From Mediterraneibacter glycyrrhizinilyticus (GTDB lineage: Bacteria > Bacillota > Clostridia > Lachnospirales > Lachnospiraceae), in assembly GCF_016902345.1 (NCBI RefSeq), contig NZ_JACJLR010000001.1, positions 62,001-126,000 on the forward strand: a stretch of 64,000 bases of DNA, written 5' to 3'. This document shows positions 17,437 to 24,944 of this stretch, piece after piece. Numbering within the stretch: the stretch's first letter is position 1; every line of letters begins with the position of its first letter. The notes under the pieces are model-generated. The model was not told where the DNA came from, did not search any database, and saw only the letters and a program-made list of their open reading frames with translations. The translations under genes and the position numbers were made by a program.

Positions 17437-17838
17437 TGCGAAAAGGAACACCCCTATGAGCCGCCTGTCGGCCCCGTGTTGCGATTTTGTGGGCGAGGTC
17501 GAGGAAGTATCCCTCCCCGCCGGTTTGCGAGGCGTTTGCGGCCCGTGCGAAGGCAGGCTCCGCCCATGGAAAAGCGACGGTTCCCCGTGCGGATACAGGG
17601 TCGAAAATCAAGCAGGAGAAAGGGGCGGTGCCGCATGGCGGCTCTGCCCCAGCTCACTGCGTCCGGCAGTGCCGGCCGCTTCAAGGCTTTCTGCCGATTC
17701 TGAACGAAATGGCATTACGGTGCCGGATTTGGACAAAAGGTTCCTGGACAGGTGCTTCCATTCCCTGAAAACCAGAGATTTCAAGGAATGTTGCGGTGCT
17801 TTGGCAGGTTCCTATGAATAAGAAGGAGGATTTCAGAC
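17437..17838. other. GC-rich island spacer without a convincing gene
   Basis: This 400-bp stretch has several overlapping open frames (one 121 codons long from ATG 17456). Their products are rich in Arg, Pro, Cys and Gly and look like out-of-frame translations, and none has a good start context. Short GC-rich inverted repeats are present. I see no definite RNA gene. Confidence 0.4.
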
Positions 17839-18075
17839 ATGCAGGATACAGAGGCAGAAAAGAAAGAAATCAAACGCCGCTTCCAGCTCTGGATCAGACC
17901 GTCCACCTTGGAGCTGGCGGTCATGATGAATGTGGTCGCAGCGAATAACAACATCGATCCGGTGTTACTGGAACGCCTGCGGGGAGAATGTGTCAAGGAA
18001 GTCAAAAGGCTGAATGGCTCCTTCTCTTTTGATGATGCGGTGAGCTGGCAGAAAGGATGGGAAGAAAACGAGTAG
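17839..18075 (+). CDS. Island protein with apparent in-frame internal deletion
   Basis: This 78-aa protein begins EIKRRFQLWIRPSTLELA and then jumps to MMNVVAANNNIDPVLLERLRGECVKEVKRLNG. From memory, homologues in related elements carry about 60-70 residues between these two blocks and are around 140 aa, so the middle appears deleted without loss of frame. The gene stands where MobC-like relaxosome accessory genes usually lie, upstream of the relaxase. AAGGAGG precedes the ATG. Function unknown. Confidence 0.6.
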   Translation: MQDTEAEKKEIKRRFQLWIRPSTLELAVMMNVVAANNNIDPVLLERLRGECVKEVKRLNGSFSFDDAVSWQKGWEENE

Positions 18076-18089
18076 CAATTGAAAACGAA

Positions 18090-18138
18090 TTGCAATCCCC
18101 GGTTCCTCTTGATATAATAATGGTTAGATATTACTAAC
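18090..18138 (+). promoter_or_regulatory. Promoter with GTTAG-N6-CTAAC operator (site 1)
   Basis: TTGCAA (18090-18095), 17 bp, TATAAT (18113-18118). The palindrome GTTAG ATATTA CTAAC (18123-18138) lies across the expected start site, a typical repressor position. It drives the methyltransferase at 18167. Confidence 0.8.
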
Positions 18139-18166
18139 TCATTTGCATATAGGAGGATAGATAGTC

Positions 18167-18976
18167 ATGTCCGAATTTGGTATAGTAGAAGATACAATGT
18201 TTATTCCTATGGTGGGAAGGATTTACGCCAGCGAAAAGTTTCCGGGTATTTTATATGATAAAAAAGCACTTTCATTAAAAGAAAAGCTGCCATCCGCACT
18301 GTTGGAAACAGGAAATCAAAGTCAATACACGCTACTGGCTTCTGCATCCCGTTCCGCTAATATGGATCGGCATATCCAGAACTTCCTGAAACGTAAGCCG
18401 GATGGTGTTGTCATACAGTTGGGCTGCGGACTGGAGACAACATATGATCGCAATGACAATGGGCAAACCCAATGGTATGCTGTAGACCTTCCGAATGTAA
18501 TCGAATACCGGCGCAGTTTGCTCCCGGAACCTGAGAAGGAAACTTATCTTTCAGGGGATGCTTTTTCAGACGGATGGCTCAGGCAGATCCGAAGGAACAT
18601 GCCTGATACGCCTCTTCTGGTTACTGCAGGAGGTTTGTTCCATTACTTTCAAGAGGAAAAAGTTTTTGGCCTTCTGCAGATGCTGGAAGGTTTCGGGAAT
18701 ATAGAGCTTGTGTTTGATACGGTTAATAAAAGCGGCATGAAAATGTTGCAGAAGAAATATATGAAGCAGATGGGACATGAAAATGCCCGAATGTTTTTTT
18801 ATGTGAATTCGGCTGAAGATCTGGTTACCACACTAGGTAGAGGTGTCAAAGTATTGGCGGATGAACCATATTACAAGTTTATCAAACGAGATGGATTAAA
18901 AATCATTACAAAAATCAGTATGGATATTTCAGATCGATTTGGAATGCTCAAAATGATCCATCTGGAGTGGAGGTAA
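18167..18976 (+). CDS. SAM-dependent methyltransferase (LCM/Tcmp-like)
   Basis: This 269-aa class I methyltransferase has the SAM-binding motif VVIQLGCGLETTYDR at about residue 84, followed by WYAVDLPNVIEYRR, and LLVTAGGLFHYF as motif IV. These are hallmarks of the leucine carboxyl methyltransferase/Tcmp O-methyltransferase family, which methylates carboxyl or hydroxyl groups of small molecules. TAGGAGGA precedes the ATG. It is followed directly by a decayed copy of a membrane-protein gene. The operator in its promoter links it to the transporter genes 5-18 kb away. A natural-product (siderophore) substrate is plausible but unproven. Confidence 0.8.
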   Translation: MSEFGIVEDTMFIPMVGRIYASEKFPGILYDKKALSLKEKLPSALLETGNQSQYTLLASASRSANMDRHIQNFLKRKPDGVVIQLGCGLETTYDRNDNGQTQWYAVDLPNVIEYRRSLLPEPEKETYLSGDAFSDGWLRQIRRNMPDTPLLVTAGGLFHYFQEEKVFGLLQMLEGFGNIELVFDTVNKSGMKMLQKKYMKQMGHENARMFFYVNSAEDLVTTLGRGVKVLADEPYYKFIKRDGLKIITKISMDISDRFGMLKMIHLEWR

Positions 18977-19598
18977 TGTAAATATGGTGGTCATGATAGA
19001 AAGTCTGATTGGTATCTTATTATTCACAATCCTGATTGTGTCGCCGACGCTGAAAAATCCCCTTGCCTCAGTGGGAGATTATCCCCGGCCATAAGGGAGA
19101 AATGTATGGAATTAGGATTAATCGAAAAAAGAGAACAACATTTCCCAGGTCAGATATCATCTAGAAAGGAATCGCCCTGCTTGCTTTTGTGTTCATCTTC
19201 GCTGTTATCCTGAAACAGTTTAATGGAGCGGATACATTCTGGAAAGGGGTTCGGGATTCCTACATGATCTGGCTGATCATTGATTGGTATGATGCTCTTG
19301 TACTCGATAGCATCTGGTTTTGCCATTCGAAAAAAGTCAGGATACCAGGCACAGAGGATATGGAAGAATATAAGGATTACTGTTTTCATATTAAGCAGTC
19401 CTGTATTGGTATGCTTCTTGGCTTGCCCGCCTGTCTTGCAGTGGGAGTGATTACAGCAATCCTCTGATCAGCCATCAAATGATATAAAACAGAATATGAT
19501 TCGCATTCAGTAGGAAATCTCTTACTATGTCTCCTGCTCTTCCTTTACTCTAAAATGGAAGGAGGTTTCTCATGACCCGCCATGTCACTATCAAATGA
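18969..19598 (+). repeat. 630-bp direct repeat, copy 1
   Basis: It matches 21879-22508 over the ribosome site, the whole membrane-protein gene, the intergenic gap and the first codons of the relaxase. Identity is roughly 90 percent by eye. In this copy the membrane-protein gene is broken and the relaxase start is reduced to a stub, MTRHVTIK followed by a stop (ATG 19572). Confidence 0.85.
18984..19467 (+). pseudogene. Decayed copy of the 21894 membrane protein
   Basis: It is collinear with the intact gene at 21894. One C is lost in the C run near 19083 (frameshift), and a TAG appears at about 19161 where the intact copy has a CGA-type codon. The C-terminal half from ALLAFVFIFAVILKQFNGAD onward is still readable. 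It arose by duplication with the promoter module at 19618. Confidence 0.85.
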
Positions 19599-19617
19599 TT
19601 AACAGGTAAAAAATGAA

Positions 19618-19666
19618 TTGCAGTCCTATACGTCTCCTGATATAATATTAGTTAGTTGTTGCTAAC
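19618..19666 (+). promoter_or_regulatory. Promoter with GTTAG-N6-CTAAC operator (site 2)
   Basis: TTGCAG (19618-19623), 17 bp, TATAAT (19641-19646), then GTTAG TTGTTG CTAAC (19651-19666). The arrangement is the same as at 18090-18138, so the promoter was duplicated with the module. It drives the four-gene unit 19693-22379. Confidence 0.8.
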
Positions 19667-19692
19667 CCGATTGTGTATAGGAGGGTACATCT

Positions 19693-20346
19693 ATGTTTAC
19701 TGTTCGTCCATATAAGGAAGAAGATGCTGCGGCCTGCGGGGATTGCTTCTACGAAGGATTCTTTTCATGCTCTGTGGATCAGAACGATAAAATACTTTTG
19801 CGTGACTACGCACAGATCCTGATTGAAAAATGCAATTTCACCTATGTTGCAGAAACGGAGGATCATCAGGTCGTAGGATTCATCTGTGGAAAATATGATA
19901 AGCGTTTCAGCAAGGCTCTGGCAGCTCAGTATGAGACAAAAAAGCACTATGGCCGTTGGTGTAAAATGTTCCTCAAGTTCTATCTGAAAAGATATAAAAT
20001 GTCAGCACCATTCCAGAAGCAGTTTGATGCCTTTTTCCGTCAGCTACAGGAAAGGGATAAGGAAACCGTTGGGAAATGCGATCTGGAACTCGTTGCCCTT
20101 TCGTCCAGAAGGAATTACAGAAAGGGGTTGGGAACCGCATTGGTCACACAATTTTTGAATCGGGCAAAAGCTGATGGAGCAGATCGTGTGCGGCTTTTTA
20201 CGAACACTCTTGCATCGTGGGAGTTTTATGAAAAACGTGGATTTAAGAAAGTGGCAGAGAAGCCCTTTCAGGATGGCTCCGGCAATCAGTCCCTCGTTTA
20301 TGAGTACGTTTTGAAGGAGCATGAATATGAAAAACACCATCTGTGA
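19693..20346 (+). CDS. GNAT-family N-acetyltransferase
   Basis: This 217-aa protein carries the GNAT acetyl-CoA motif in SSRRNYRKGLGTALVTQFLNRAKADG, followed by LFTNTLASWEFYEKRGFKKV and a C-terminal strand. It transfers an acetyl group to an amine of an unknown small molecule or protein. ATAGGAGGG precedes the ATG. Its 3' end overlaps the next gene, so it is the first gene of a tight four-gene operon under operator site 2. Confidence 0.82.
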   Translation: MFTVRPYKEEDAAACGDCFYEGFFSCSVDQNDKILLRDYAQILIEKCNFTYVAETEDHQVVGFICGKYDKRFSKALAAQYETKKHYGRWCKMFLKFYLKRYKMSAPFQKQFDAFFRQLQERDKETVGKCDLELVALSSRRNYRKGLGTALVTQFLNRAKADGADRVRLFTNTLASWEFYEKRGFKKVAEKPFQDGSGNQSLVYEYVLKEHEYEKHHL

Positions 20347-21031
20347 AAAACTGATGTGGTCAGCGATGACACCTGCTATTTTCAAATATATCGCAGCCAA
20401 TTGCAAAAATACGGATACATTCAGGGTGAAGAAGAAATCGCGTAAAAACTTTAAAGATATGTTGGCGAGGACACCCGACATAGGCGGTTTTACGAAAAAT
20501 CCTCTGCGAATCTGTCTTTCCGGCGGAATTGTCTGGATGGCAGTTTATAAGGCAATGGATGGGGCGATGAGCCATGAGCAGTTCGGGGAAATGGTGACAG
20601 CCACGATGCAGGCGTCGCTCATTAAAAAAGCTTTCGGGAGTAAAAATCCATTTGATATGGAATATCAAAAAAAGAAAGTCCAGAAGGACAGAATTGCAAA
20701 TGCCATATCCGACAGCGAATTCAACTGGATGACGGAGACGATTCCCGGAAGGGATGCAGACGAATACACCATCAACTATCACAGGTGCGGCCTGTGTGCG
20801 CTTGGAAAACAGGAGCATTTGGAAGAACTGATACCCTATATGTGTGCCATGGATTTTATTTCTGCTGATCTCATGGGCGGCGTGTTGTACCGGACAGGTA
20901 CACTTGCAGAGGGAGCAGAAAAGTGTGATTTCTATATTTGCAAAAAGGACTCTAAATGGGATAAAGAAAGAAAATACGGACAGCAATCCAAGCTGCAAAA
21001 ACAGGGAGAGTTGGGAAAGTGGAATATGTGA
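20327..21031 (+). CDS. L-2-amino-thiazoline-4-carboxylate hydrolase-like protein
   Basis: This 234-aa protein matches the ATC hydrolase family form: HRCGLCALGKQEHLEELIPYMC with conserved cysteines and the C-terminal CDFYICKKDSKWDKER. The founding enzyme opens 2-amino-thiazoline-4-carboxylate on the way to L-cysteine. Gut Firmicutes carry many homologues of unknown substrate. Start 20327 is preferred over 20321 because GGAG (20316-20319) is then 7 bp away. It overlaps GNAT upstream by 20 bp and the hydrolase gene downstream by 13 bp. Its presence next to YbtPQ-like transporters suggests action on a thiazoline-containing compound; that is inference. Confidence 0.75.
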   Translation: MKNTICEKLMWSAMTPAIFKYIAANCKNTDTFRVKKKSRKNFKDMLARTPDIGGFTKNPLRICLSGGIVWMAVYKAMDGAMSHEQFGEMVTATMQASLIKKAFGSKNPFDMEYQKKKVQKDRIANAISDSEFNWMTETIPGRDADEYTINYHRCGLCALGKQEHLEELIPYMCAMDFISADLMGGVLYRTGTLAEGAEKCDFYICKKDSKWDKERKYGQQSKLQKQGELGKWNM

Positions 21032-21891
21032 CGGTTGCACAGGAGGGCTTCTATGGACTTTATCATGTCCCTGTTAAGGATCATGATCCCAAAAAGGTCG
21101 TCATCGTAGTAGGCGGCAGCGAAGGGAATGAAAATATCCCGATGAATGTGAGTGCTATGTTTGCCAGGTGCGGCATCGCCGCGTTAGGTATTTGTTACTG
21201 GAACGTAGACGGGCTGCCGAAAGAACTGGTTCGGGTGCCTGTCGATCCATTTGAAAAAGCGATCCTGTGGCTGAAAAACAAAGGATATGAAAAGATTATC
21301 ATGTATGGCATTTCAAAAGGCGCTGAACTGGTATTGCTTTGCGCTTCTCTTATGCCGGATATCTGCGGCGTTGTTGCCCTCTCCCCGATCCACTGTATAT
21401 GGGGAGGCATGTACGGGAATAAAAGCATGGCATCGAAAACTTTTTCATCTGCCTCCGAATTCACATACAGGGGAAAAGATTTTCCGTGTATGACAGCGCA
21501 TCTGAAATATGGGCCGGCAATCCGGAACCTCATCCTCCATCAGCAGTTCGAGTTATCCTACATCTACGAAGAACCGCTGAAACATTTTGATGAGGATACA
21601 GCCATTCATGTGGAGAACATTCAGGGAAACATTTTATTTATTTACGCAAAGGAAGATCTCATGTGGCCCAGCAAAGAGGCAGTGGCATATATGGTAAACC
21701 GCCTGGAAAAACACCGGTTTGCTTTCCGGGTGGATGTCCTGGAATATGAAAAAGCAAGCCACATTCTTGTTCCATTAAATCCATCTAAGCTGAAAATGTT
21801 TAAAATTGAGAGACAATATCCGGAAGATTGCAGGCGCAGCCGTGAAGACGCTTTCCATAAAACGATAAAATGGATATCGGAGGTAAAGTGA
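21019..21891 (+). CDS. BAAT/acyl-CoA thioester hydrolase-like alpha/beta hydrolase
   Basis: This 290-aa hydrolase has the nucleophile elbow MYGISKGAELVLLCASL (GxSxG), an acid-bearing strand ILFIYAKEDLMWPS and the histidine in KASHILVP, so the catalytic triad is complete. The C-terminal layout fits the bile acid-CoA:amino acid N-acyltransferase / acyl-CoA thioesterase family. It starts at GTG 21019 inside the ATC hydrolase gene and is translationally coupled. It would cleave thioesters or esters in the cytosol; the substrate is unknown. Confidence 0.78.
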   Translation: MEYVTVAQEGFYGLYHVPVKDHDPKKVVIVVGGSEGNENIPMNVSAMFARCGIAALGICYWNVDGLPKELVRVPVDPFEKAILWLKNKGYEKIIMYGISKGAELVLLCASLMPDICGVVALSPIHCIWGGMYGNKSMASKTFSSASEFTYRGKDFPCMTAHLKYGPAIRNLILHQQFELSYIYEEPLKHFDEDTAIHVENIQGNILFIYAKEDLMWPSKEAVAYMVNRLEKHRFAFRVDVLEYEKASHILVPLNPSKLKMFKIERQYPEDCRRSREDAFHKTIKWISEVK

Positions 21892-22508
21892 ATATGGCGG
21901 TCATGATAGAAAGTCTGATTGGTATCTTATTATTCACAGTTCTGATTGTGTCACTGACGCTGAAAAATCCCCTTACCTCAGTGGGAGATTATCCCCCGGC
22001 CATACGGGAGAAATGTATGGAATTAGGATTGATCGAAAAAAGAGAACAACGCTTTACCAGGGCAGATATCCTCCGAAAGGGGATTGCCCTGCTTGCTTTT
22101 GTGTTCATCTTCGCTGTTGTCCTGAAACAGTTTAATGGAGCGGATACATTCTGGAAAGGGTTTCAGGATTCCTACATGATCTGGTTGATCATTGATTGGT
22201 ATGACGCTCTGGTGCTTGACTGCATCTGGTTCTGCCATTCGAAAAAAGTCAGGATACCAGGCACAGAGGATATGGAAGAATATAAGGACTATCGTTTTCA
22301 TATCAGGCAGTCCTGTATTGGTATGCTTCTTGGCCTGCCCGCCTGTCTTGCAGTGGGAGCGATTACAGCAATCCTCTGATCAGCCATCAAATGATATAAA
22401 ACAGAATATGATTCGCATCCGGCAGGAAATCTCTTTCGAGGTCTCCTGCTTTTTCTTTACTCTAAAACGGAAGGAGGTTCCCCATGGCCCGTCTGGTCAC
22501 CAAATTTA
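21879..22508 (+). repeat. 630-bp direct repeat, copy 2
   Basis: This is the intact copy of the repeat at 18969-19598. It includes the membrane-protein gene, the gap and the start of the relaxase. Recombination between the copies would remove the GNAT/ATC hydrolase/BAAT genes. Confidence 0.85.
21894..22379 (+). CDS. Four-helix membrane protein of unknown family
   Basis: This 161-aa protein has hydrophobic segments at about residues 5-23, 65-85, 92-112 and 138-160. A conserved loop PPAIREKCMELGLIEKRE follows the first helix and a WFCHSKKVRIPGTEDMEEY loop lies before the last. GGAGG is 10 bp upstream of ATG 21894 (GTG 21888 is an alternative start). It is the last gene of the operon, 2 bp after the hydrolase stop. 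A broken copy follows the methyltransferase at 18984, so this protein is the common partner of both modules. Confidence 0.7.
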   Translation: MAVMIESLIGILLFTVLIVSLTLKNPLTSVGDYPPAIREKCMELGLIEKREQRFTRADILRKGIALLAFVFIFAVVLKQFNGADTFWKGFQDSYMIWLIIDWYDALVLDCIWFCHSKKVRIPGTEDMEEYKDYRFHIRQSCIGMLLGLPACLAVGAITAIL

Positions 22509-22867
22509 AGTACCTGAAGCCGGATCAGGAAAAGCCCATCGGCGGGTATGCCACCTACATCGCCACCCGTGAAGGCGTGGAGAAAATCGATGAGTCTTTT
22601 AAGCTGTCTCCCGCAACAGTGAAACAACAAAAGCTCATTGAAAAGATCCTGCGGGATTTTCCGGACAGCGCCGCCATGCTGGAGTATGAGGACTACCAGC
22701 GAGACAAGACCGTGGGAGCTGCCTCTGAATTTATCACTCGTGCCATTGAGGACAATGCCCATGAGATCCTGAACCAGAAAACCTATGCCGACTATATCGG
22801 AACCCGGCCTGGTGCGGAACGGTTCGGCAGCCATGGGCTGTTCACGGATGATGGTGTCCAAAGTTGA
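22484..22867 (+). pseudogene. MobP3-type relaxase, N-terminal fragment
   Basis: The product starts MARLVTKFKYLKPDQEKPIGGYATYIATREGVEKID after an AAGGAGGTT site and continues to HGLFTDDGV. This is the N-terminal region of the relaxase found in Lachnospiraceae conjugative elements. At about 22859 the sequence changes to the N-terminus of a membrane gene on the opposite strand, and a stop follows in two codons. The catalytic tyrosine/histidine part is incomplete, so no DNA nicking is expected. Confidence 0.82.
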
Positions 22868-22949
22868 TGACAAAGTAGATTGCGGAAAAGATACCGATGG
22901 TAATGAGGTCTTTTCCTTTCAGTTTTTTGTCCGTACTCACTTCAGACAT
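22842..22949 (-). pseudogene. ECF S-component (MptD-type) N-terminal fragment
   Basis: Read on the minus strand from ATG 22949, the product is MSEVSTDKKLKGKDLITIGI then FSAIYFVINFG, closely like the start of the S component at 36028 (QAKDLINVGIFTAIYFVIFF). After about 30 codons it meets relaxase sequence and stops at 22842. AAGGAGGAATT and operator site 3 stand directly upstream. It is too short to notice without knowing the paralogue. Confidence 0.78.
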
Positions 22950-22967
22950 TAAAAATTCCTCCTTTTA

Positions 22968-22983
22968 GTTAGATTTAGCTAAC
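22968..22983 (-). promoter_or_regulatory. GTTAG-N6-CTAAC operator (site 3)
   Basis: GTTAG ATTTAG CTAAC lies 19 bp upstream of the ECF S-component fragment start, as at the intact paralogue (site 5). Confidence 0.75.
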
Positions 22984-23112
22984 CAGTAGCTTTTTTGAAA
23001 GCGCCACACGGCGCTTTCGAGAATTATCATAGCAAATCTGAAAAATCTTTTCCGCTCCAATCGGTCTTTTTTATTCCGATAAGACTTTTTAATAAAAGTA
23101 AGAGCATTGAAG

Positions 23113-23165
23113 GAAAAGAAACAACTCGCATGAAAAGAGATTTTCTTTATCATACGAGCTGTTTC
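23113..23165 (-). terminator. Terminator of the ABC operon
   Basis: On the minus strand AACAGCTCGTATGA pairs with a downstream near-complement (12 of 14), followed by GTTTCTTTTCC. It ends the 26722-23196 operon. Confidence 0.65.
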
Positions 23166-23195
23166 CATTTTCCTTTCTGACAGTGGGAGCAGCTA

Positions 23196-24944
23196 TTACA
23201 TCCCCAACTTCCACTGTGACGTTTCTCTTTGAAGTTCAACCATACGCTGGTAAAGACCTCCCTGTTCCATTAGTTCTTGCGGCGTGCCCTGTTGAGCCAC
23301 ACAACCATTCTCCAGCACTACTATATGATCGGCACCGGCCACAGTACGCATCCTGTGGGCGATGACCAACACCGTCTTGCCTTGCAGCAGGCGGGAGAGA
23401 GCTTCCTGAACAGCACTTTCGTTTTCCACATCCAGGCTGGCGGTTGCCTCATCCAGAAGAATGACAGGCGCATCTTTCAGAAGAGCTCGTGCGATGGAGA
23501 TTCTTTGCCGTTCACCGCCGGAGAGGGTGGAGCCGTTTTCTCCGATCATGGTCTGATAACCCTGCGGGAGTTTTTGTATAAATTCATCGCATCGGGCAGC
23601 TTTAGCAGCAGCGATGACTTCCTCGTCTGTAGCACCCTGGCGTCCCAGACGGATATTTTCCATCACCGTATCCCGGAACAGCACCACATCTTGGAAAACC
23701 ATGGAATAGTATGTTAACAGTGTCTCAGGATCTACACCGGACACGTCCACGCCCCCAAGAGTAATTTCCCCTCTGGAAGCGTCCCAAAAACGGGCGGCCA
23801 GTTTACACGCAGTGGACTTTCCACCTCCGGAGGGACCAATAAGGGCGGTTACTTCTCCCTGTTTGGCGGTAAAGCTTACATCCTCCAGTACACCGTCCCC
23901 CTCCCGGTAGGCAAAGGATACGTGATCAAAGGTAATGTTGTAGTTTTCAGGCGTAAACTCTTTTGTACCCTCCTGTATCGGCTGTTCTAAAATGGAACGC
24001 ATCCGTTCAATCTGCAGTTTCGTATTAAAGGTGGCGGCGATATTCTGCAGTACCAGCCCCAACGGGTCATAAAGCCTTGCGGCGGCAAAGAGGAATCCCA
24101 GAAAATAGAGAAAAGAAAGTTCGCTTGCTGCCAGAAGCGCTCCGCCAGTCAAAATAGTAGTGGCCAGCCCAAGGCGAAGGAAGGCTTGAGCGGAGCAGAC
24201 AAATATACCGGTCGCCAGCTCTGAGTGGATGGAACCCTTTTCCATAGCAGCCAGCTTTTCCTCCAGTTTTCCCATGTAAGTTTCCTGTCGGTTGCATGCC
24301 TTAATATCCCGTATGGTTTCCAATCCTTCCTGGATACAGTCAGCGACAGCCCGCTTATTTAGAATATTCTTTGTACCGAAGGAATCCTGGATTTTCTTGC
24401 TCCCTGCTGTGAGCAGAATTGCCACCGGCACCACCCACAGTACGGCCAGCGCCATCCGCCAGTCACAAAAGAACATAGCGATGCCGATCACAAGAGTGGA
24501 GAAAATGGATGCGAACAACTGTGGCACATAGTGGGAAAACATCTGATCCAGGCTGGAGCAGTCTGCGATCATGGTAGAGGTCAGGTCGCTTAGATCCCGG
24601 TTTCCGAAAAAACTCAATGGCAGTCGGCGCAAAGTCTCGGCCAGGCTTACCCGGCGATTGGCGCTCTCCTTATAGGTTGCCAGATAAAGCGAAGCATACT
24701 GGAACCAGTGAAGAATGAACAGCAGGATCAGGACAGCTATGCCAAAGCCTGCATAAATCCAAAAGCCATCCATAGGACTGCCTCCGTTTTCCATGGAATC
24801 CAAAAGATGCTGCGCTGTAAACAGGACGGCTCCAACCGGAAACATCAGGCTTAAATTGCACACAAAGCACCAGATCACTGCTTTTACCAAATCGTTTGCT
24901 CCTTTTTCACTGAGCGCAAACAAATGTTGTAGTTTTTTTGTCAT
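23196..24944 (-). CDS. ABC transporter ATP-binding/permease, second half of heterodimer
   Basis: This 582-aa half-transporter has an N-terminal six-helix type 1 exporter-fold domain and a nucleotide domain with IGPSGGGKSTA (Walker A), TLSGGERQR (signature) and ILLDEATA (Walker B). Its ATG overlaps the stop of the preceding ABC gene (ATGA), so the two form a heterodimer. The fold and tandem arrangement resemble YbtP/YbtQ of the yersiniabactin system and drug exporters alike, and the sequence alone does not give the direction. Start 24944 has GGAGG upstream. It is controlled by operator site 4. Confidence 0.85.
   Translation of the reverse strand: MTKKLQHLFALSEKGANDLVKAVIWCFVCNLSLMFPVGAVLFTAQHLLDSMENGGSPMDGFWIYAGFGIAVLILLFILHWFQYASLYLATYKESANRRVSLAETLRRLPLSFFGNRDLSDLTSTMIADCSSLDQMFSHYVPQLFASIFSTLVIGIAMFFCDWRMALAVLWVVPVAILLTAGSKKIQDSFGTKNILNKRAVADCIQEGLETIRDIKACNRQETYMGKLEEKLAAMEKGSIHSELATGIFVCSAQAFLRLGLATTILTGGALLAASELSFLYFLGFLFAAARLYDPLGLVLQNIAATFNTKLQIERMRSILEQPIQEGTKEFTPENYNITFDHVSFAYREGDGVLEDVSFTAKQGEVTALIGPSGGGKSTACKLAARFWDASRGEITLGGVDVSGVDPETLLTYYSMVFQDVVLFRDTVMENIRLGRQGATDEEVIAAAKAARCDEFIQKLPQGYQTMIGENGSTLSGGERQRISIARALLKDAPVILLDEATASLDVENESAVQEALSRLLQGKTVLVIAHRMRTVAGADHIVVLENGCVAQQGTPQELMEQGGLYQRMVELQRETSQWKLGM

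Noticed and set aside
17456-17821. A 121-codon protein-coding gene
   Set aside because: The product is Arg/Pro/Cys/Gly-rich, three frames are open together, and the start context is weak, so it is treated as spacer.
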